Counted from the first letter of the stretch, positions 36,740 to 49,944 are shown. The stretch: DNA of 64,000 nt from Cephalotus follicularis (GCA_001972305.1 BDDD01002260.1:348924-412923); one strand, 5' to 3'. Made by a program: numbers and translations. Notes: generated by a model from the sequence alone, not told the origin.

Positions 36740-39700
36740 TGTGACACCCCGTGTCACTTTTACATGGTTGACGTGCAAAGGACGGGAGCTCATCATTATT
36801 ATTTTGTATTTAGAAAAACAAAAAATGAAAGCACCTGGAAGGTGCTAGAAAGCGCTGGGCTTTTAAATAAAAAAAAAGAGGGACTCGGGCGCCATGCGCC
36901 CGAGAATGAAGAAGACAGAGAGATGAGCGGGAGAGAAACAGAGGTAGAGTGGCACCGGAGAAGACGAAGGCGCCGGCACCGGGGAGAGGGAGAAACGACG
37001 AGCTCCATTGCCATGTACTCCTCTTCTCCTTCTTCCTGCATTTTCCTCTTTTCTTTTTCTTCTCTTTTGCGCCGAACGGCCACTGGCTGTGCGTTTCCAC
37101 TGCTGTTAATCGCCATATATGGAGATAATCTTCTTGGCTTTGCCTATTTTGACCTCGGCTTGGGCATTTTCTGACAGTTTCGGCGTTGGATGGACGACTA
37201 GTTGACCCAGCGAGTTTGGCACGGGCTGAGCGGTGGCGTTGTCATTGTGGGCGAGTCACGATGATCCAGGAGCACAGACGCGTAGATCAGAGCAGTTGGA
37301 GACCGGTGATGACGTGGCCGGAGTTACGTCGAGGCTGCTAGATCTTGGTCGGAGTCCCACAGAACTCTGGCGATGCATGATTTCTCAGGGCAATTTGTCT
37401 ACCTTTTTGGTGAGTTTCTATTTTGAATTAGTGCATATGTTCATAAATATTCTGGTTGTGTTTGATAGATTGCGAGATTCTAGCATAAATGTTGAAGTGT
37501 TTGAGAGACATGGTTATGAGTAGTTATAGAATTGAAATGGGTTTAAGGGTGTTGGTGAATTTAAATGATGATATGCAATGGTGGAAGCATTGATATGAGT
37601 AGTAGATGGATTATGAGTAGTAAGTAGTAAAAATAGAGAAATATGATTAATGATGCTCGAAAAGGATTAGGAATTGAGATATTTGAACCATGAGTAAATG
37701 TCACTAAGCTTTGAAGGTAGATGAATATGGTTAATGAATCGGGGATAAAATATTTAAGTGACATGAACAATGAGAAGAAAGAGGAGATATATGTAGATGC
37801 ATATCCGGGTAATGTAATTGATATGTTTTGTTTATGCAGTGTGAAGGATGGTAGAGTTTCGAAACGATAACGGGAACCGATGACCTATTCAAACTTTGAG
37901 GGGTTAGTCCCTGGTAGTAATTGGCACTGATATTTGTGAGTAGAATGTCTCCTTCCTTTATCTTATTTGATTTTGAAATTCATGGATGATTGATATTTGT
38001 CTTTAGTTTGATTCTTTAATATCATTTGAATTGTTGATAACCTGAATTGAAATTCATTCCTATGCCTATTGATAGCCGTCATTGTTTGATTCTATCATGT
38101 GATATGGCTTGTTATAAGATGATTCCATAATTTTTTCTTAGAATCCTTTATTGACATTCTCGACCGAACTCTGATATGACTTGTTGATTGTCCGATGTGC
38201 AATCGAGTCCATAATGATTTCTTTTGGAACCATATTTGGTATTTTCGATTGAATTCTCATATTGATATGATACATTGTCGGTTGTATATTCATTTTGCCC
38301 TTGCTTTTATCTCCGCTTGGCTCCCGCGGATGGATATTGCTTCGTATTATCATTATATTCATAACGTCATATTGATAGTCCTGTTGTTTGCATATGTGCC
38401 CTGTGTTCTTGTGATATGTGAGATTGGTCGGGATTTGTATTCCGTTTGTCTTTTGTTGATATATTCATTGGTTTGTGATATGATTCCGAGCGGGTATATG
38501 CTCAATGATCTAGGTGACTTGGTCACCTTCTCACATATGTGATATCGTGATTTGTCATATTGTTATACTATGTTATACTCTGATGCTGGGTACCGGGTTT
38601 TTGATATGTATTACCGGTCCAAGGAGAGGTATATGTTCGATGCTCAATTCTACTTAGCAGGCCCATTGGTCTATGATGGAGTGTTATATGGAAACTGCCC
38701 CCAGGTTCCATACCTGGATCTGCGGCATACTATTGTCTATGATGGTATGTTGAGTGTGAGTGCAACAGAGCTGCTCCATTACCCTCCTATTGGACTGTGT
38801 TTGGTTACTAGATATATATATGATTTTTGGATGAGGGCTGGGTCCATGCAGTGATCATGCCGGCCCCTCGGACGAGGCAGAGGTATAGGCACTCTATACC
38901 GGTATATGAAGGATGTGCATAATCCTGTAGCCAATGGCCTATTTATATATTATTGCTGCAGCGGTTATGATATGACACCATGTGATTTGGCGGGGTTATG
39001 ATACGAGGTGGTGACATGCTTGGTACCAGCATCCTCTTATATTTTGTTTGTTTATGACTCTTTGGGCACATTTTAGATTCTTGATATTGATACTATCTTT
39101 TGAGTTACGATCGTATCCTTGAGCTTTGATATCCAGATACTTGAATTTATTTTGACTCTCATGTATTTGAGTATTGCCTTGAGTTTGATATTCGTTCAGT
39201 GGACTTGTGAAGTCACTAGTTATTTCATTGGAGTCTTGCTATTGTGCTTTTTATGTTTAACTTTATCTCATTGTTGACTTATGAGTTTCTTTTATGGATC
39301 TTGCTCTCATTCTTGACTCATGTTTATATTGTTGGGCCATTTGTTGAGTATTGAGATTTCCTTCTCGGATTTTGTTTATACTTGCGTATCTTGCTTCCTT
39401 TTCGTGAATTAACATTTGTGGAATTCGATATTCTTGAGGATTTTGATGTTCTTTTGTTGATCTTTATATTCCCTGTTGATTTTGATATCCTTTGTAGATC
39501 TAGATATACTCTGTGGATCTTTATATATTCCTTGTGGATTTTGATAACGTTTGTGGATCTTGGTCTCACTATGGATCTTGTTGTTATTATGGATCTGTTT
39601 ACTTGAGCATTGAGTTTGCATCCATGGAGTACTTTCTTCTACCTTGTGCTTGTAGTCTTGTTCATATTAGAGCTCCTTTTTATTTCCGTTGTTGAGATTT

Positions 39701-40221
39701 GAGCTTAGTTTCTATGGATTTACATTATTTCATTTTTGTTGCTTATACACTTCATTATATTATGCTCATTTTCTTCAGCACATCCAATTCTTTGATGGAT
39801 ATACAGGAGATGTTTTGTTTCTACTCACTTAGTCATTTGCACTAACCCCCTCCTTTTTCTTTCCCCTCCCAGATAAAGGCAAGATGGTAAGCAATTGCTG
39901 AGTTTATTTTCGGTAGATGATGGACCACGAGGGCGGGGCATGCTACCAAGATTTCAACACATGCATAATATCACCACATCAACATTTAAATTTCGCATTT
40001 ACTTATGTTTTTTTATATAAATGGTTTTCTTTTATGGTTTTTATGCTTGATATTATGGTTGAGGCAGTGCCCAACCCATGTTTACTGTTTTAAATTGTGG
40101 TTTGCTGAGGGCTGAGCCCAATTATAAACTGTTGATTCCTCCTTCGGGAGTGTGGTTATAAACTGCGTTTTTCTTTACATGGGGCATAGTCCGATAAACG
40201 GATACTACACTACAAAAAAAC

Positions 40222-40800
40222 AGGCCTTTTGAAACGGATAGAATCCGTTTCATAAGGCATATTTTTCCGTTTCAATAGGCCTTTTGAAACGGTTTTGAAA
40301 CGAAAAAATGGAATTTCAAAAAAGTGGCATATCAAAAGCTTTTTGAAACGGATAAACCGTTTCAAAAGCCTACCTTTTGAAACGGTTAATGCTGCCGTTT
40401 CAAAAGGTCGGCTTTTGAAACGGTACATCCAACCTTTTCAAAAAGGTGCCACCTTTTGAAACGGCAAGTTCTACCGTTTCAAAAGGTGGACCCTTTTGAA
40501 ATGGTTTCTTCCGTTTCAAAAGGTAGCACCTTTTGAAACGGTAGGATTTACCGTTTCAAAAGGGGTCTCTTTTGAAACAGGATGCGTTTCAAAAAGGCGA
40601 TTTTTTTTAATATATTTAATTCCCTTTTGAAACGGTTTTTGTTTCCGTTTCAAAAGGTAGACGCTATTGAAATGGGTGTTTCCGTTTCAAAAGGTAGTAC
40701 CTTTGAAACGGTCAGATTCGACCATTTCAAAAGGGGTTAGGCGCTTTTGTTATATATTCAATACCCTTTTGAAACGGTATTTCCGTTTCAAAAAGGGTTT
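40222..40800. repeat. CACTA-A left subterminal repeats
   Basis: There are many copies of CCTTTTGAAACGG and its reverse complement CCGTTTCAAAAGG, commonly as head-to-head or tail-to-tail pairs 10-20 bp apart, such as TTTTGAAACGGTAGGATTTACCGTTTCAAAA near 40,531. In En/Spm such repeats are bound by the TNPA protein. Confidence 0.95.
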
Positions 40801-41104
40801 TTTTTTAAAAAAAAAAAAGTGAAACCAGCAGCTGAAAGGCAAAATGCAACCTGCTGAGTTTGATAGCTTGGAACATATGCAGTGAAATTCAACACCAATA
40901 TCCCTGCCCAATATGCCCAGAAATACTGGGCATCCAACAACTGAAAATTCAAAAAAATAATCCTGGCCTCATTTTGGATCTATCCAATTTAAAAAAAAAG
41001 GCAGAATATGAAGTGAAATTTTGGATAAGTAATGTCCTGCCCAATATGATATCTTGAAACATCTACTGAAAACATATTTAGCATATCAGCTCATTATGCA
41101 ATTG

Positions 41105-41375
41105 CCATCATCACAGAAAGAACAAAATAGTCATGCATTGTCAAGCATAAAATCACCTCATTAAATGCTCCATCATCACAGAAAGAAAAAAATAGTCATG
41201 CATTGTCAAACATAAAATCACCTCATCAAATGCTCCATCATCACAGGAAGAACAAAATAATCATGCATTGTCAAGCATAAAATCACTTCATCAAATGCTC
41301 CATCATTACAGAAAGAACAAAATCCAACAACTCATAATATTAAGTTGAAAAATCACCTCATCAAATGCATTGTCA
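41105..41375. repeat. 65-bp minisatellite in CACTA-A
   Basis: Units starting CCATCATCACAG occur at 41,105, 41,170, 41,235 and 41,300, an exact 65-bp period, with a partial fifth unit. Each contains AATAGTCATGCATTGTCAAG. It lies between the left subterminal repeats and the end of the TNPA-like gene. Confidence 0.93.
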
Positions 41376-41598
41376 AGCATTTCTGCTACAACTGCAAATA
41401 AATAGTGAATATTTTAAAGAAATTGTTGAAAGTGCATTGAAAGTGCAAACAAATAGTGAATCTTTAAAGCAAAGTACATATTCAACTGAAAATTCAAAGC
41501 AAAGAAGTAGCAGCATATTCAAGGTTATCTGCACATCATTTAACAAGTATGTTGAGGCCTACTAACATCATGCATGTTCTTTCGGAATCACCACAACA

Positions 41599-42866
41599 TC
41601 ATGCATGTCCTTTAGGAATCACTATATAGCTGCATACTTTGAAGTGGGAGCTTGGAACCAAGCCAGTCATCATAGGTCCCAGATTTCCAAAATTGCCGAT
41701 GAAGAGGTGCCTGGCATATTGACGAAGTAAAACACCTGTATCATCCACTGGAGACTGCCCATGCACTAACATATTATTGCTACTTTGACCAGTGTTTTCT
41801 TCAGATTCTTGTCTTCTAAGTCTGGTTTTGGACTTCTGCAATTTCTTTCGCCCCATCCTTTTCGTCAAATGTCCCATATTTTTTTTTCCTAGTTGTTCTC
41901 CACACGCTAGGCCGATTGATGGGCTCATTCTTTTGATTCATCTGAAATGCTCAATGTAACAACATAGATGAACTCCAATAATATCACTAACATAGATAAA
42001 TATATGTAATGTTTAATGGCATTGAACGACGTAGATGGATCGTATAATGTTACTTTTAGCGATAAACCTCATCAACTTAAAGAGCTACCTCATGACGTTT
42101 ATTCGCATGACTTATCCTACCAGTCCTACTGACGGCCACAGGGCATCCGCGACATTCAGAATTTGTTTCTGCAATTTTCTACAAAAGGAAAGAGAAGAAA
42201 TTTTTTTTTGTAACATTTGTTGCATTTCAAGTTATTGATGTCAATTATATTTCATATGTATGAGGTTGTAAATATCATCCTTAACTCTATTACAATGCTC
42301 TAGTAAGTTAAAGTCATACCTTTGATGATTCTTTACCCCAGAATCTGATTAAGTTTCCCACTGCTCAGGATTCAACCTAGGGGGAGGGTTTTCCCTACGC
42401 TCCTCATCTGTTTGGTGAACCAAGTAGTATTCCTGCTTTACTCTATGTTTCCATACCCTCCATTTTTCGTTGATCGACCTCATGCAAATTGTTCTGTATT
42501 CCGGGGGTGCATTGGTATTGCTCTAAAAAATCCAAAATTAGACATCAGACATCACAGTTGAGAAGATCAAATATAAAAAAATATTGAGAACTTAATATCA
42601 TAATTGAAGTAATTTTTACTAAAATGTCTTTCCAAATGTTATCTAACACAGATTGATCCATCCCACTCCATGAAATGATTGTCAACGGTAACAAATCACC
42701 ATCCTGAGAAAAGCTCCCCAATTGTCCTGCCAATAATGAAGCGTTTGGTCCAACAGGTTGGTGAAATTCATTCCACTCTAAGATCAATTTTTTATCTGTG
42801 CCCCACTGCTTAAGGGGTTTTGCAGGCCCTCTAACTTTATTTACAGAAGGATTTCCATCAGATGCA
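41599..42866 (-). pseudogene. CACTA-A second gene (TNPA-like, Transposase_24 family)
   Basis: On the minus strand the first coding block (about 42,866-42,600) reads KVRGPAKPLKQWGTDKKL then WNEFHQPVGPNASLLAGQLG and ends IWKDIL, the N-terminal signature of the plant CACTA second protein. The next block (about 42,490-42,330) has CMRSINEKWRVWKHRVKQEY, then HQTDEERRENPPPRLNPEQW. Later blocks to 41,599 are basic (KRMGRKKLQKSKTRLRRQE) with a long C-terminal part. AT-rich gaps between blocks look like introns. In En/Spm this protein binds subterminal repeats and aids transposition; here that role is inferred from family membership. Whether it is still intact depends on splice sites I cannot confirm; TGA/TAA codons between blocks may be intronic. 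Confidence 0.72.
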
Positions 42867-42995
42867 GCAGATGCTCCTATGAGATTAATGATGACATGTT
42901 TGTAAGTTGCATCGTATCAATTTTCTTCATGTATGAAAAAAAATGAACTAGTTTCTATATAGGTGACATTGCATCCTCCCAAATTAAAAAAATTT

Positions 42996-45437
42996 TTAAA
43001 ATGAAACTGTTCCTGAACACATGTATACCTGCCATTGATATCCTAAACACATGTATACCTGCCATTTTAAAATAACGTTAAAAAGCACAAATACATATCG
43101 TTCAATTGGATACATCCAGCGAAATTGTACTGCACCAGCCATAGATAACTCAGACGGTAGATGAATAGGCAAGTGCTCCATCACATCAAAGAATGATGGT
43201 GGAAATATCATCTCAAGACTGCAAATCGTAATAGTCATACGATCCTGAAGCTTCTCAATATCAGATAAATTATTTACTTTCGAGCACAATTGCCTGAAGC
43301 AACTACCTAATTCAATCAATGCTTTGACAACATTCTTAGGCATCACTTTTCGTAAAGCTATTGGGAGTAGTTGTTGCATTAGAATATGGCTATCATGACT
43401 CTTCAATCCTGAAATACTACGGTCTTGCAGGTGCACACGTCGAGATATATTAGATGAGTAACCATCAAGGACTTTGACATCCTTCAACACTTTCAATAAT
43501 ATGTCTTTCTCCTGCTTGCTCATCGTAAATTCAGCAGGAGGTAAGTACTGCAGATTTGCCCCTCTCACTGTAGGATGCAAATCCGGCCTAATGCCCAAGT
43601 CTTTGAGGTCTTTCCGACCTTTCAAGTGGTCTTTCGTTTTTCCTTTAACCCCTAACAAGGTAAACAAAAAATTGTCACATATATTCTTCTCAATATGCAT
43701 GACATCAAGATTGTGGCGAACCAAATTATGCTCCCAATATGGCAATTCAAAAAATATACTCTTCTTTTACCAATTGTGTGTCTTTTTCGAAGGCATTTTC
43801 GTTTCTTTTTCTCGTTGTTTTTTGAATTCTTCTCTTTTCCTTTTTTTTAAGACATCACCCTTCTTATATATCGTTTCCATGTCAATGTCCCTTAATTGTT
43901 GCAACAATTCTTCACCGGACAACACATGCGGTTGTTGCCTCATATCAACCTTTTGTTCAAAAAATGATACTCTATCACTTCGAAACTTATGATTCCTGGG
44001 CAAGAATGGACGATGGCCAGGGTAGAACCACTTACCACTATGGTACAACCATAAAGAATTAGGATTCATGTTGCAAGGAGGACAAGCAAATTTCCCTTTT
44101 GTGCTCCATCCAGACAAGTCTCCGTATGCCGGAAAGTCATTGATCGTCCATACTAGTTATGCATGCAATTTAAACATCTCTTTCCTTGATGCATCATAAG
44201 TAGTTATCTCGTCCTTCCATAACTCATTCAACTCTTCAATTAGTAGCTGCAAGTACACATCAATCTTATTTCCAGGTCCGTTAGGACCATCGATAAGCAT
44301 GGACACAATGAAATGTGGTTGTTTCGTGCATAACCATGGAGGCAAATTATACGGCATGACAACCACAGGCCAAGTACTATGAGCGACGGACATATGGCCG
44401 AACGGATTGAACCCATCACTTGCTAAACCGAGCCTAACATTCTGACTGTCACTTGCGAAGATTGGATTCCGTTCATCAAATTTTTTCCATGCAAGAGAAT
44501 CTGCAGGATGCCTCATGACACCGTCATCAATGCGTTCCTCTGCATGCCATCTCATGAGGGGAGCAATTTTTGTTGACCAAAAATATCTCTGCAATCTCGG
44601 CTTCAATGGTAAGTACCTCACTTTTTTGACAGCTATCTTTAAGCCCTTACTCGCATTATTTGTGTCACTATCACCATCTACTTTTTTATATCTTGAAGCA
44701 TTACAAATGTCACACTTTTCAAGATCTACGGTCTCATTACGGAACAACATACAACTATTAGGACATGCATCCCATGTTTCATACTTGAACCCTAACTCTG
44801 AAGTCATCTTGTTAGCCTGATAGTATGATGTCGGAATCTTGGCATCGCGCCAAACTTTTTGCAACAACATAGTAAAAGACTTATTTGTCCATCCATTAAG
44901 CACCTTTAAGTGCAATAGTTCAACGGTAAATGATAGTGTCATGAACTCCTTACAATTCTGGAATAACTCCGTTTCTGCATCTTTTAAAAGTTTTAAAAAC
45001 TTTGCACTATCTTCATCAGACCCCACAATAGTGTCAAGTTCTGGTTCTTCATTGTCAACCATATTTCCTTCTACTTCTGGAATCCGTACTCCCTCACGTA
45101 CCATTTCTATCATATTAGCTCTCAAACTTGATTCAACTTGTACATCATCTCCTCTATTATGATCCACAATCGTAGCATCTCTCACATTAACTGTATTTCC
45201 AATATTACCTTCACCATGTCTTGTCCATTTCTTATAACTTGTTAGAAAACCATCTAGTATCAAATGCTCATTGACAGTATCTCTACCATTATAATAACGA
45301 TTAGCACATTTGATACATGGGCAACGGATAAATTCGCCCTGCTTTTTATTCATATATGCAAAGTTCAAAAACATTCTAACCCCTTCAACATATGCTCTTG
45401 GATTTATTCTACGTAAATCAATCCAAGTCTTATCCAT
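42996..45437 (-). pseudogene. CACTA-A transposase (TNPD/TNP2-like) with two in-frame stops
   Basis: This is the transposase of an En/Spm-type element. I choose the ATG at 45,437 (MDKTWIDLRR) because family members start this way; an upstream in-frame extension to 45,488 has no family match. Residues ~1-85 are Transpos_assoc (FIRCPCIKCANRYY). Residues ~260-560 carry Transposase_21 blocks, including WDACPNSCMLFR, HMSVAHSTWPVVV, then DLSGWSTKGKFACPPC. Residue ~575 onward has HNLDVMHIEKNICDN, then DUF4218 (HDSHILMQQLLPIA, YPIERY). The frame is continuous for about 810 codons except TAA at 44,157-44,159 and 43,767-43,769. It ends at 42,996 after a 30-bp-scale local duplication (ATGTATACCTGCCAT twice, 43,019-43,063), and lacks the usual C-terminal DUF4216. 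Probably inactive unless read through or supplied in trans. Confidence 0.9.
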
Positions 45438-45619
45438 CTCTATATTATGACCTATGATCCCTAACAACAAAAACACAAAAAGTAACAATTAGACATGCAT
45501 AAACTTATTTACATTTTGTTTTTATTGAAAATTTTATGCAATGCAAAAGAGCAGTAATTATGACATTGAATGTAGGATTTCACTAACATTACATTGAATT
45601 GGACTAACATTGCCGACTA

Positions 45620-46060
45620 CGTACCACTGAAGTGTATCTCACCACCTAACTCTAAAAGGTATGGCCCTATCTCATTCCCGACTACGTACCTCCACTAATA
45701 TCGTTATCTCACGTGCATAGTTCACTCCGAGAAAATTTCGGCAGCATCTCCCCATGGTTCCTCAAATACACGAATTAAACTGAATTAATCAGTTTAATTA
45801 TGCATCCGGGGAACATGTTTGAGGAGGGTAACCGAAACTTTCTTAAAGAAAACTATGTACACAAAATAACGATATATCCTACAGTGGACGTACGCATGCG
45901 AGAACTGTCCGAACTGGACAATTCATGATTCACTCCTATTGAACGAATCATGAACGAGAATCTAAGATTTCTCTCGACTTTAATCATAATAGGTAACTGA
46001 ACTCAACAATAAATTTAAACATGATAAACCATAAAACTTTCATTTTGATATAAAACCTAC
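45620..46060. other. CACTA-A segment upstream of transposase, conserved in CACTA-B
   Basis: About 440 bp (CTAACTCTAAAAGGTATGGCC onward, including CACTCCGAGAAAATTTCGGC) aligns well to 52,640-53,060 next to the CACTA-B N-terminal fragment. On the minus strand it precedes the transposase start, so it is 5' leader, intron or promoter. No coding frame was seen. Confidence 0.75.
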
Positions 46061-47844
46061 AAGATATTTCAGGGCATTGGTAATACATGGCTCAAATGTC
46101 ATTAATAGAATCACATGGCATTGGTAATGTGAGATATAATGAATTGCACAACTTAACCATATATTCATTTTTTCCTTTTAATTTGTTAGTACTATTCGCC
46201 ATTTTATTTCACCATGAAAACCTCATGACATCGTCAATGAATGAGATAAAAAATTAATATATACTATGGCTACTTGATCATTCCTAAGTGCATTTTGAAA
46301 CATAAATTTTAGAGTTTATATTTCAGTTAATTATGCTTTAATAATTTCTTTCAATAAATACCTTTTGAAAGAGAGTTTCAATGACCAATTCATTTAATTG
46401 AATTCAACAAATGTTATTACGTTGAGACTTATTAACATTCCATTGAATTGGACCACGTGGTCGTTTCAAAAGGATGCATACATGTCAAAAGTTACTAGCC
46501 ATGTCATTTCATATCAATGCAAGGCTATAACACAACCCATCATCAGTGAGTATTGTTAGATATAGTGACCCGACAAGCCATTAGATGGGTTGTCATATTA
46601 TATCTTACCATGTATGGAACAATCTTATTCTTATATATATATGATACGTGCTAAATTTGTTATGGCTATATCACTTGTATTTTATCACATAATTGAAGTA
46701 GTTTAATTATTACCTACTTATACTAGTGATGCCCTGACATAAGGTTGGATGTCTGGCATGGAGGCTGTGAGACTGGTTACCTTACTCCTTATGTCAAACT
46801 TGTTCCAAGTCATAGGTTCACTTTGTGGGCATTAGTGAACCGGATAGACTTGCGCGTATGTTGCCTGCTCATGGAATCGGGGGATGGATTCTCTCACTAC
46901 CATCTGTGTTGGACACTAGGGCAAATACGGGGTACGCGCTGGGAGCGTGTACACTGAACAGGACCCACGTAGGAGACAGCATTTGGATAGTCGCTATTCT
47001 CGTGTCAGTAGTGACTCCTACTTGTTGCAGTTGTGTATAAGTGATTATCACTTAGCGAGTTCTTTAACTCGTCTGGTCCTTAAACCTGAGCGACTACTCT
47101 ATATTGTATGGAGACGGTTATGCTTTGATCTCCACCTTACCCACTCCTTACGCAGGGCTGGCAATCGGGTGGTCTTTGGGTATGATCGAATCTATACGAA
47201 TATAAGTGAGTGCGCAATAAGGGATTGTCACAGCTGAGCGAAGGTGATCGGCCCTATTATGGTCTGATTATACTTTGGACTTATGAAATCCTCGGCCAAG
47301 GTTGAGGTAGACTGGAAATTAGATTTTCGGAGAGTTTACCAAAGGTCCTAGTAATGATCAGATATTTTATCCATTGAGGTACTATCTAGGGTTGACACAT
47401 ATCCTTACCCTAGACCTCAATCGGGGCCAAGTATGACAAGGGATTATAGTACATGCGAACCGACAACTTAGAAAATCTTGGGTTAATGAGGTGTGTAATA
47501 AATAATGAGAAAATTAATTAGATTAATTTTTCTATCAGGATAATATTAGATATTATTCCGAAAGCATTTAAATGGTCTGGAATCATTTAGAATGGCTAAA
47601 TCGAACCCTAGGGGTATTTCGGTAATTTGTGAACACCTCTCGTTTTAACCAAGATTTTAAAGGGTCCCTGCCTTATAATGATTAGATCTTTATTATGTTG
47701 GACATATTAAGTCTTGGTGTCAAATATCGGTTATGTGGATTTTGCATTATGTGAAAACACATATGTTTGATCTTACTTAACCAATATTTGAAGGGTACAT
47801 GAGATCATTAAAAGAGTTAGACTCTTTATGCTTCACTGGCCAGA

Positions 47845-47985
47845 AGGCGTCGATGTCTTTTAGAAAGACGTCTATGCTTATCTCTAATAAAGACGTCGAT
47901 GTCTTTTAGAAAGCATCGATGTGCTTTAGTGCCACATTGCATAGGCGTCGACGTCCTTTGGAAGGCGTCGACGTCTTTAAGCAGA
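47845..47985. repeat. GTCGACGTC palindrome array in family C solo LTR
   Basis: Copies include AAGGCGTCGATGTCTTTTAG, AAGACGTCGATGTCTTTTAG and GGCGTCGACGTCCTTTGG. Spacing is about 20-30 bp. Confidence 0.88.
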
Positions 47986-48151
47986 ACGTGCAACCTGTGC
48001 ACGACCTCACTTCGTGGGCACTACTTCTCTCTCATCCTTAGCCGGTTTCTCTTGATTCTACACGTTTTAGAAACGTGGGAATCATGGCTTCGGACTCCTA
48101 GGGAGAGAAGGCCATGATCCTAAGTGAATGGCAGATTGGGAGAGAGAAAGA

Positions 48152-48243
48152 AAGGCTAGTAATAGGCATTTTTCTGCAGAAAGAAAAAAGAGGAAAAAGG
48201 CTAGTAATAGGCATTTTTCTGCAGAAAGAAAAAAGAGGAAAAA
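48152..48243. repeat. 45-bp perfect tandem duplication
   Basis: GGCTAGTAATAGGCATTTTT followed by CTGCAGAAAGAAAAAAGAGG and AAAAA is present twice in succession in the family C solo LTR. The other copy (about 6,760-6,810) has no such duplication. Confidence 0.9.
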
Positions 48244-49439
48244 GGTTGAGTTTTTGCTGGACAATAGAGAGCTCGAATTTCTCTGCAGATAGTGAGTGAT
48301 CCTTCATCTGATATACACCAAGCAATGGCTTATCTAGGGTGGATTGATCATTGACTTCATTGGTCAATATCAATTTATCTTTTCTAAGCTAAGTGAGAAA
48401 GAGAGAGAGTTCATGCTCTTTAGCTTTGCTGGTTGGATTGTTTGTTGTTCCTGAGGCTTGAAGAACATCAAAGGGAATCTACTCAAGCTTGTAGCGGCAA
48501 AGAAAGAAGGAGCCTTCACCCACTGGTATAATTCTTGGTCCTTCTTCCTTATGCCATGCTTGTGTGTCACCATTGTTTGCAATGGTGACACCAATTCAAT
48601 TCAGTAGATGTTGTGGTGATCCATGTGATCTGTGGACGTGTCATTTTGGACTTGTTTATGTTATATAGGGTGTTATTCTGCTGTCATGATTGTATGTTTA
48701 AGTTTTATTCTACACCCTTTACACCCTTTGTCCATTTATGACATTGGACTCGGTTTTTACGATTCCAACAAGTATACCATATCACTAACCGTTCTATATC
48801 CATTACAATCTATATTCGTACATAGGCATATTGTCCCATACCGGCATACATATGTTTATCAATAAGCTTGTAACTAGACCAAAAATATAACTGAAGAAAT
48901 AAATAATAAAACCAATGTTTGGCTGCTATGCACAAGGTTCATCTTATCAGTCACTTTTGTTTTTATTTCCTGAACTATTGCCAGTAAAGGATAGAAAAAG
49001 CATTGATATACTGAATCACACACCACCAGATTTTTCAATATGTATCTATTTTCATCTCATTATAAATAAGGAAATAATTCATTTATATAACTGAAACATA
49101 CAATCAGCAAGAAAGAACATAACTTATATACCTTACACCTGCAAATTTGACATATGATTGGCAATTACATCACCATTGACCATCCAAAATCAGGAATTAA
49201 ACATAACTGATATTGAGGTATCACCTAATGTTTAATGCTAGTAAAAGTGTTAGATATACCATATAACTATCACAAATATCTTATTTGCAATCATAACAAA
49301 AAATTATCTGCTTCTAAGGTTTTCTGCTAATTCCAAATGCACAAGTAACAACCAATAAATGGTGACCTCTGCCGACAGTGAAGATTCAAAGATTACCTCT
49401 GTCAACAGTGAAGATTCGAAGATTGTCCGCTACTGTGAG

Positions 49440-49870
49440 TTGAGTCGACAGTGAGAGAGAAGAGAGGAGCAGTTGAGAGTGAGAGGAGTGGAGGATGAGA
49501 GGTTGTTGCCGTTGTCGTTGGTGTCGATGGAGAGCGAAAGACAGTGAGAGGGAGAAGAGAGCAGCCGTTGACAGTGAGAGGAGAGGATGAGGAGAGGTTG
49601 TTGCCGTTGTCTTGGGTGTCGATCGAGAGCGACAGACAGTGAGTGGGAGAAGAGATCAGCCGTTGACAGTGAGAGGAGAGGAGGAGGAGAGGTTGTGGCC
49701 GTTGTCATTGGTGTCGATCGAGAGCGACAGACAGTGAGAGGGAGAAGAGAGCAGCCATTGACTGTGAGAAGAGAGGAGGAGGAGAGGTTGTTGCCATTGT
49801 CGTTGGTGTTGATCGAGAGCGACAGACAGTGACAGGGAGAAAAGAGCAGCCATTGACAGTGAGAGCAACA
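49440..49870. repeat. ~95-bp GA-rich minisatellite in CACTA-A
   Basis: Four to five units contain GTTGTTGCCGTTGTCGTTGG (49,501, 49,597, 49,691, 49,787), then GTGTCGATCGAGAGCGACAG, AGAGAGCAGCCGTTGACAGT and GAGAGGAGAGGA. It lies just inside the right subterminal array, in the likely promoter or leader of the minus-strand transposase gene. Confidence 0.92.
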
Positions 49871-49944
49871 TCGAAGATGTTAGGTCTACGAAAGAAAAGG
49901 GGAAATTAGGCGTCGTTTCCTTAGTTTGGGATGTAAGATAAATA

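Larger units (their letters stand above)
46554..48770 (+). mobile_element. Solo LTR, copia-type family C (TSD AGTAT)
   Basis: It starts TGTTAGATATAGTGACC at 46,554 and ends ACGATTCCAACA at 48,770, with the perfect TSD AGTAT at 46,549-46,553 and 48,771-48,775. TGTTA...CCAACA ends are the copia style and match the ends of copia-1 and copia-2 LTRs (TGTTAGAGATAAG, GATTCCAACA). No internal domain is present. It is 2,217 bp long and the most deeply nested element in the window. The partner at 5,603-7,348 aligns along its distal 1.75 kb. Confidence 0.9.

Noticed and set aside
38552-38854. A 100-codon open frame, with a similar frame at 29,771-30,019, suggesting a conserved gene
   Set aside because: The two lie in the paired LTRs of one element, so similarity is expected from LTR duplication and says nothing about coding.
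33119-39621. Matching open frames on both strands at 33,119-33,377 and 39,324-39,621
   Set aside because: They are the same stretch of the 5' and 3' LTR, built of short degenerate GATATTCT/GTGGATCTT repeats; no family resemblance.
40222-40800. CRISPR-like pattern of short repeats with spacers
   Set aside because: The repeats are inverted pairs with variable spacing just inside a CACTA terminal repeat, and the genome is a plant's.
46722-48877. Alternative ends for the family C solo LTR flanked by ACTAG at 46,722 and 48,873
   Set aside because: The element would end in TTGTA, not CA. The AGTAT pair at 46,549 and 48,771 gives proper TGTTA...CCAACA ends and fits the other copy.
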